Shown: in pieces, positions 4,723-9,512 of the stretch
How the letters are laid out: every line of letters starts with the position of its first letter
How positions within the stretch are numbered: the first letter of the stretch is position 1
NCBI GenBank assembly: GCA_012514915.1
Contig: JAAYZJ010000402.1
Span: 1-9,512, forward strand
DNA length: 9,512 nt
From: Lentisphaerota bacterium
Lineage (GTDB): Bacteria; Verrucomicrobiota; Kiritimatiellia; RFP12; JAAYLN01
Direction of reading: 5' to 3'
The notes under the pieces: model-generated
What the model saw: the letters and a program-made list of their open reading frames with translations, nothing else
Told to the model about the DNA's origin: nothing
The model's database searches: none
Translations under genes and position numbers: made by a program

Positions 4723-7248
4723 TCACTTGGCAGCGACGAGGCCGGGGCGGCGGTTCTTGTACCAGGCCAGCATGACGGGCGTGGCGATGAAGACCGTCGA
4801 GTAGACGCCCGCCACGAGACCGATGATCATGCACAGGGCGAAGTCGTTGATCGCGCCGCCGCCGAAGAGGAAGAGCGAACCGGTGGCCAGCAGCGTCGTG
4901 AACGAGGTCAGCAGTGTGCGGCTGAGCGTCTGGTTGATGCTGAGGTTGCACAAGTCGCGGAACGGAGTCTTCTGGTCGCGCTTCATGTCCTCGCGGATGC
5001 GGTCGAAGATCACGATCGTGTCGTTGACCGAGTAGCCCAGGATGGTGAGCAGGCAGGCCACCGCCGTCAGGCTGACCTGGCGGTCGAGCAGCGTGAAGAT
5101 GCCGAAAGTGATCAGGACGTCGTGCGCCAGCGCGACGATGGCCCCGAGGGCGAAGCCGAACTCGAAGCGGACCGTGATGTAGATCAGCATGCCGACGAGG
5201 GCGACGATGATCGACCAGAACGCGTCGCGCTTGAGGTCCTCTCCGATCTGGGATCCGATGACCTCCTCGCCGGCCAGCGTCAGTCCCGCCTCGGGGAAGG
5301 CGCCCGTCAGGGCGTCGGTCGCCGCCTCGGCGACCGGTCGGCCGTCGACCTGCTCGCGGCCCGTCTTGACCTGCAGGACGGTCAGCTCGCCCTCGATCGC
5401 ACCTTGGTTCTGGATGATGGCGTCGGTGATGCCGGCGGCGGTGAGCGCGTCGCGCATGGCCTCGATCCCGGGGGCCTGCGTGTAGTTGTAGGAGATGACC
5501 GAGCCACCGGTGAAGTCGATGGAGAGGACACGGCGCGGGTTGGCGAGCAGCCGGGCGGTGAAGATGCCCAGCGTCAGGACGATCACGGCGATCGAGAAGG
5601 TGATCGCCACCTGGCGCCTGGCGAGGAAGTCGATCTTCGTTTTGGCGACGAACTGCAGCATGCGGTAGGGCTTGACGCGTTTCTCCGGCACGGTGGCGGC
5701 GAAGACCATGCGTGTGAGCACCAGGGCGGTGTACATGCTGATGATGATGCCGGCGCAGAGCGTCACCGCGAAGCCGCGGATGGGGCCCGAGCCGAAGGTG
5801 AAGAGGATCGCGCCGGTGAGCAGCGTCGTGATGTTCGAGTCGAAGATGGCGAGGAAGGCCCGGTCGTAGCCGGCGAAGACCGCGGCGCGGGCCGACTTGC
5901 CGGCCTGGAACTCCTCGCGGATCCGTTCGAAGATCAGCACGTTGGCGTCGACCGCCATGCCGATCGTCAGGATGATGCCGGCGATGCCGGGCATCGTCAG
6001 GACGGGGAGGGTGATGATGTTGCGGCTCGAGACGCCGGCGTCGCGGATGAAGAGGCCGAGCACCCCGGCGACGAGGATCATGCCGGCGGGCAGGAGGATC
6101 ATGTTGGCCAGCAGGGCGAGGTTGGCGATCAGGCCGCAGTAGGAGTAGTAAATCAGCATGAAGATGGCGACAAGCGCGAGGCCGATGATCGAGGCGCGGA
6201 TGCCGCTCTGGATCGCGTCCTTGCCGAGCGAGGCGTCGACCATCCGCTTCTCGAGCACTTTGACGGGGGCGGGCAGCGAGCCGGCGTTGAGGATGTTGCG
6301 CAGCAGGGCGGCCTCCTCCATCGAGAAGCTGCCGCTGATCGAGGCGCGGCCGCTGGGGATCGGCTCGTTGATGACGGGGGCCGAGTAGAGCGTGTTGTCG
6401 AGGACGATGGCGAGCTGGCGGCCGGTGTCACTGTCCTTGTTGCGGAGGCCGCGCGGGGCGTAGTAGCTCGTGATCTTGGCGAATTCGTTGGCGCCCTTCG
6501 GCTTGAAGGTCAACGAAACGTGGACGGCGCCCGACATGGGGTCGCGCTCGATCTCGGCGCGCTTGAGCGATTCGCCCGTCATCTCGGAACGCGTGCGGAC
6601 ATAACAGGGCGAATAGACGCGCCGCCCGTCCTGGAGGCGCTCCTCCTGAAGCATGAAGACATAGCTGGGGTCGGGCTGCTCGAACGTGGCCAGGCGGCGG
6701 GCGTAGCCGGGGTCGCGGATGGCGGCCTCGTAGTCGCCGGTCCGCTCGTAATAGCGTCCCTCGACGGCGCGGTAGCCCTCGGGCGCCTTGCCGCCGGCGA
6801 GCAGGTTGGCGACCAGCCGGGCGTTGTCGCGGTGGACGAGGCGGAACTGGAGGAACGCCGCGCTCTTGATGCTCTGCTCGGCCGCCGCGCGCTGCTTCTC
6901 GTCGGCGCCGGGAAGCTGGATCAGGATGCGGTGGTCTTTGCCGGGAGCGATGACCGGCTCGTTGACGCCCAGCGCGTCGACACGGTTGCGCAGCACCTCG
7001 ACAGTCCTCGCATCGGCGTCGCGCATGATCGTCGCGATCTCGGATTCGATCGCGTCGGCCGGGCGGGAGGGATCGGCGGCCTGCAGGTCGCGCCGCAGTT
7101 GCTCCTGGTCGATCTGCACCGTGAAGCTCGTGCCGCCGGCCAGGTCGAGTCCCAGCCGGATTTTCTCGCTCGGCGGGGAGACGGTGACCACCGAGAAGAC
7201 CGTGATCGCCGCGAGGATCACCCATTTCCAGAGAGCGTTCTTTTCCAT
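4723..7248 (-). CDS. secDF: Protein translocase subunit SecDF, fused
   Basis: This gene encodes 841 residues forming one SecD-SecF fusion, an inner-membrane RND-type protein that uses the proton gradient to complete Sec-dependent export. An N-terminal membrane helix (about 7-24) precedes LGLDLAGG (32-39). A large periplasmic region follows to about residue 345, with an inserted stretch around 140-230. The SecD membrane half includes MAVDANVLIFERIREE (431-446), with the conserved Asp434. The SecF half begins near 540, with DFTGG at 578-582 and GYSVNDTIVIFDRIRED at 738-754. Several hydrophobic segments in each half fit the usual 12 helices. ATG 7248 has AAGG at 7256-7259. The gene lies 86 bp behind yajC and 11 bp before the aldolase gene. 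No key motif is missing. Confidence 0.97.
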   Translation of the reverse strand: MEKNALWKWVILAAITVFSVVTVSPPSEKIRLGLDLAGGTSFTVQIDQEQLRRDLQAADPSRPADAIESEIATIMRDADARTVEVLRNRVDALGVNEPVIAPGKDHRILIQLPGADEKQRAAAEQSIKSAAFLQFRLVHRDNARLVANLLAGGKAPEGYRAVEGRYYERTGDYEAAIRDPGYARRLATFEQPDPSYVFMLQEERLQDGRRVYSPCYVRTRSEMTGESLKRAEIERDPMSGAVHVSLTFKPKGANEFAKITSYYAPRGLRNKDSDTGRQLAIVLDNTLYSAPVINEPIPSGRASISGSFSMEEAALLRNILNAGSLPAPVKVLEKRMVDASLGKDAIQSGIRASIIGLALVAIFMLIYYSYCGLIANLALLANMILLPAGMILVAGVLGLFIRDAGVSSRNIITLPVLTMPGIAGIILTIGMAVDANVLIFERIREEFQAGKSARAAVFAGYDRAFLAIFDSNITTLLTGAILFTFGSGPIRGFAVTLCAGIIISMYTALVLTRMVFAATVPEKRVKPYRMLQFVAKTKIDFLARRQVAITFSIAVIVLTLGIFTARLLANPRRVLSIDFTGGSVISYNYTQAPGIEAMRDALTAAGITDAIIQNQGAIEGELTVLQVKTGREQVDGRPVAEAATDALTGAFPEAGLTLAGEEVIGSQIGEDLKRDAFWSIIVALVGMLIYITVRFEFGFALGAIVALAHDVLITFGIFTLLDRQVSLTAVACLLTILGYSVNDTIVIFDRIREDMKRDQKTPFRDLCNLSINQTLSRTLLTSFTTLLATGSLFLFGGGAINDFALCMIIGLVAGVYSTVFIATPVMLAWYKNRRPGLVAAK

Positions 7249-7290
7249 GTCGTAACCTTAGTATGCGTTGAACGTAAAGTCTGGCGCGTC

Positions 7291-7322
7291 CGGGCGGGAC
7301 CCCTGCCGGCATCCTCCGCCCG
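7291..7322 (-). promoter_or_regulatory. Inverted repeat in the yajC-secDF gap
   Basis: In the 86-bp gap between yajC and secDF, CGGGCGG (7291-7297) is the exact reverse complement of CCGCCCG (7316-7322), giving a possible 7-bp GC stem with an 18-nt loop. There is no T-run on the minus strand. It could act as an mRNA-processing or attenuation hairpin separating yajC from secDF, but in DNA this GC-rich it may be chance. I see no obvious promoter in the gap. Confidence 0.3.
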
Positions 7323-7334
7323 CGATCCGCCGTT

Positions 7335-7660
7335 TCAGGCGCGCGCCTCCTCGACCGTCGGCTTGTCGCCCTCCTGCAGCAGCTTGGAGACGGCGCCGCG
7401 GGCGACCTCGACCGTGACGCCCTGTCCGATCTCGATCAGAAAGGTATGCTCGCGCACCTCGCGGATGGAGCCGATCAGGCCGCCGGCGAACAGCACGCGC
7501 TGGCCGGCGCGGAGCGTCTCGATCGTCTTGCGGCGCTCCTTCTCGCGGCGCTGCTGGGGACGGATCAGCATGAAGTAGAAGATCGCGAAGATCAACCCCA
7601 TGGTGACCAGCATGTTCATGGGGTTGCCGCCGCCGGGGGCAGCCGCCTGGGCCAGAACCA

Positions 7661-7676
<16 letters not shown>
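7335..7676 (-). CDS. yajC: Sec translocon accessory protein YajC
   Basis: This gene encodes 113 residues from ATG 7676, chosen over the longer open frame because an AGGA motif stands six bases upstream and the protein then starts just before its membrane segment. A single hydrophobic helix (about 20-38) is followed by the family hallmark YFMLIRPQQRREKERRK (34-50). A small cytosolic domain follows, with VLFAGGLIGSIREV and TFLIEIGQGVTVEVARGAV (78-96). YajC is a small inner-membrane partner of SecDF in the holotranslocon. The start codon lies within the end of tgt (16-nt overlap in another frame). The length is typical. Confidence 0.95.
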
Positions 7677-8853
<1,177 letters not shown>

Positions 8854-8857
<4 letters not shown>

Positions 8858-9285
8858 GCGGGACAGGCGGCGGCGTGGCGGGTTGATCGATGCGCGCAGT
8901 TTGCTGGATTTGGGGGAAGTTGGAAAGACAATTCGCTTCCAGGCATCTTTTCCGCGTACAGCTTTTGAATGTCGGTCGGATCGATGACAATGAGCGTGTC
9001 CTGGCGGATGCGCCGCGCACCCAGACGCGCGATGCCCCCGAAGATTTCCTGATCAATTCCCTCGCTCCAGAGCATCCGGCTGAGCCTGTCCTCCAGTTTC
9101 TTCATCGATATCGGCTCGTCCAGGGCACGGGCGATCTGGCTGAGCTTCACGTCCTGCGACGCCTGTATCCCGTAGACCATGTCGCCCACGAACTTACCCA
9201 GCGGCTTCGAAAAGTGGGGGGACAGTTCCCCCAGAAATCCCCTCAGTTGCTCTCGCGCTTTGAACGCCGTTGCGCTACAATTCAT
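8854..9285 (-). pseudogene. Truncated DDE transposase, N-terminal part fused to unrelated tail
   Basis: From ATG 9285 the frame gives 143 residues. A purine-rich GAGAGG at 9295-9300 lies nine bases upstream. A further in-frame ATG at 9330 adds 15 residues but lacks a better ribosome site. Residues 16-75, including HFSKPLGKFVGDMVYGIQAS and LDEPISMKKLEDRLSRMLW, match the N-terminal style of IS4-like DDE transposases. LIVIDPTDIQKLYAEKM (98-114) carries the first catalytic Asp (Asp102). Resemblance stops at Met114 (about position 8944). The remaining 29 residues (PGSELSFQLPPNPANC onward) look like read-through of flanking DNA. About two thirds of a transposase, including the other catalytic Asp and Glu, is missing, so it cannot transpose. 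The family name is from pattern recognition only. Confidence 0.75.
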
Positions 9286-9288
9286 GAC

Positions 9289-9356
9289 GGTTTTCCTCTC
9301 CGTGGTCACGGTTTTTGGTTGAACCGCCATTTTGGCAGACCCGGCAGAGGAAAACC
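9289..9356 (-). promoter_or_regulatory. Leader inverted repeat able to hide the transposase ribosome site
   Basis: GGTTTTCCTCT (9289-9299) and AGAGGAAAACC (9346-9356) are perfect 11-bp reverse complements 46 bp apart. On a minus-strand transcript that starts outside 9356, the second arm pairs with the segment containing the AGAGG ribosome site just before ATG 9285, which would block initiation. A transcript starting inside the loop would lack the outer arm and stay translatable. This is the logic known from IS10 and IS50 leaders for silencing read-through transcription. I infer it here from geometry alone. Confidence 0.5.
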
Positions 9357-9512
9357 ACTTTTTCAGTTATCAATCACCCTGTTTCCGGCTATTCGCCAAT
9401 GTTTTCAAGAGGTTCCCGCTTCCCAAGGCGCGGTTTTTGGGGAAAGTCCACGGGCGGCCGGGCCCGGCAGGCGATCGAGACGCATTTCAATGTCGGAAAG
9501 AACGGCGGGTTC
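9357..9512. other. Flanking region without a defensible gene
   Basis: These 156 bases follow the leader of the transposase remnant to the edge of the window. Several frames are open across much of it. The minus-strand frame from 9511 ends at TAG 9389-9391 with EPLENIGE, and the plus-strand frame from 9362 is open to the edge. None is long enough to choose between or recognisable. GCCGGGCCCGGC at 9457-9468 is a perfect 12-bp palindrome. AT content is higher at 9357-9410 than elsewhere, which fits the terminal region of an insertion sequence or an intergenic promoter region. I cannot place a terminal repeat or promoter with confidence. Confidence 0.4.

Noticed and set aside
4702..7578. Plus-strand open frame of 958 codons opposite secDF and part of yajC
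   Set aside because: It is extremely rich in Asp, Glu, Arg, Gly and Ala with no domain pattern, runs across two well-identified genes and the gap between them, and has no ribosome site. It is a GC-driven antisense shadow.
9389..9511. Minus-strand open frame ending EPLENIGE
   Set aside because: It is only 40 codons to the window edge with no start visible. The opposite and neighbouring frames are equally open, and there is no recognised family.

Overview
The window is GC-rich, densely packed bacterial DNA. Almost every gene lies on the minus strand in one apparent transcription unit: tgt, yajC, fused secDF, a dihydrodipicolinate-synthase-family aldolase, two small paralogous cysteine-containing proteins, and a secreted metallopeptidase-like protein. 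A fused SecDF, a large beta-strand-rich surface-type protein and abundant intergenic palindromes that can be read as peptide-like 'RTGRNACPT' tails suggest a PVC-type bacterium (Lentisphaerota, Kiritimatiellota or a relative). That placement is an impression from gene content and not a phylogenetic result.

Layout. Positions 1-990 (plus strand) hold the C-terminal end of a repetitive, beta-rich exported-type protein. Its reading frame appears to jump near 94-101. Positions 991-1201 separate two convergent genes and hold three near-perfect copies of a hairpin element, plus 20-bp and 12-bp tandem repeats. Positions 1202-4711 (minus) hold, in transcription order, the aldolase, two ATC-hydrolase-like proteins and a gluzincin-type putative peptidase. 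They are linked by short gaps or overlaps of 4-17 nt. Positions 4723-8857 (minus) hold the conserved core tgt-yajC-secDF. Positions 8854-9330 hold the 5' part of a DDE transposase gene, cut off and fused to non-homologous sequence just before tgt. Positions 9331-9512 hold its leader and further flanking DNA without a gene I can defend.

How the genes fit together. Tgt makes the queuosine precursor modification in tRNA. YajC and SecDF are accessory membrane proteins of the Sec translocon, and this order is a common bacterial neighbourhood. The unusual part is the tail behind secDF. The aldolase keeps its Schiff-base lysine but appears to lack the family's usual catalytic tyrosines. Two tandem small proteins share three aligned cysteines, and a signal-peptide-bearing protein carries HEGFH and NEGHA motifs. 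The tight spacing suggests co-expression, but the substrate of this module cannot be read from the sequence.

At the right edge, the truncated transposase gene has a leader in which an 11-bp inverted repeat would sequester its Shine-Dalgarno sequence. Its chimeric reading frame ends in an ATGA overlap with tgt, so translation of tgt may have come under the influence of the insertion-sequence remnant.
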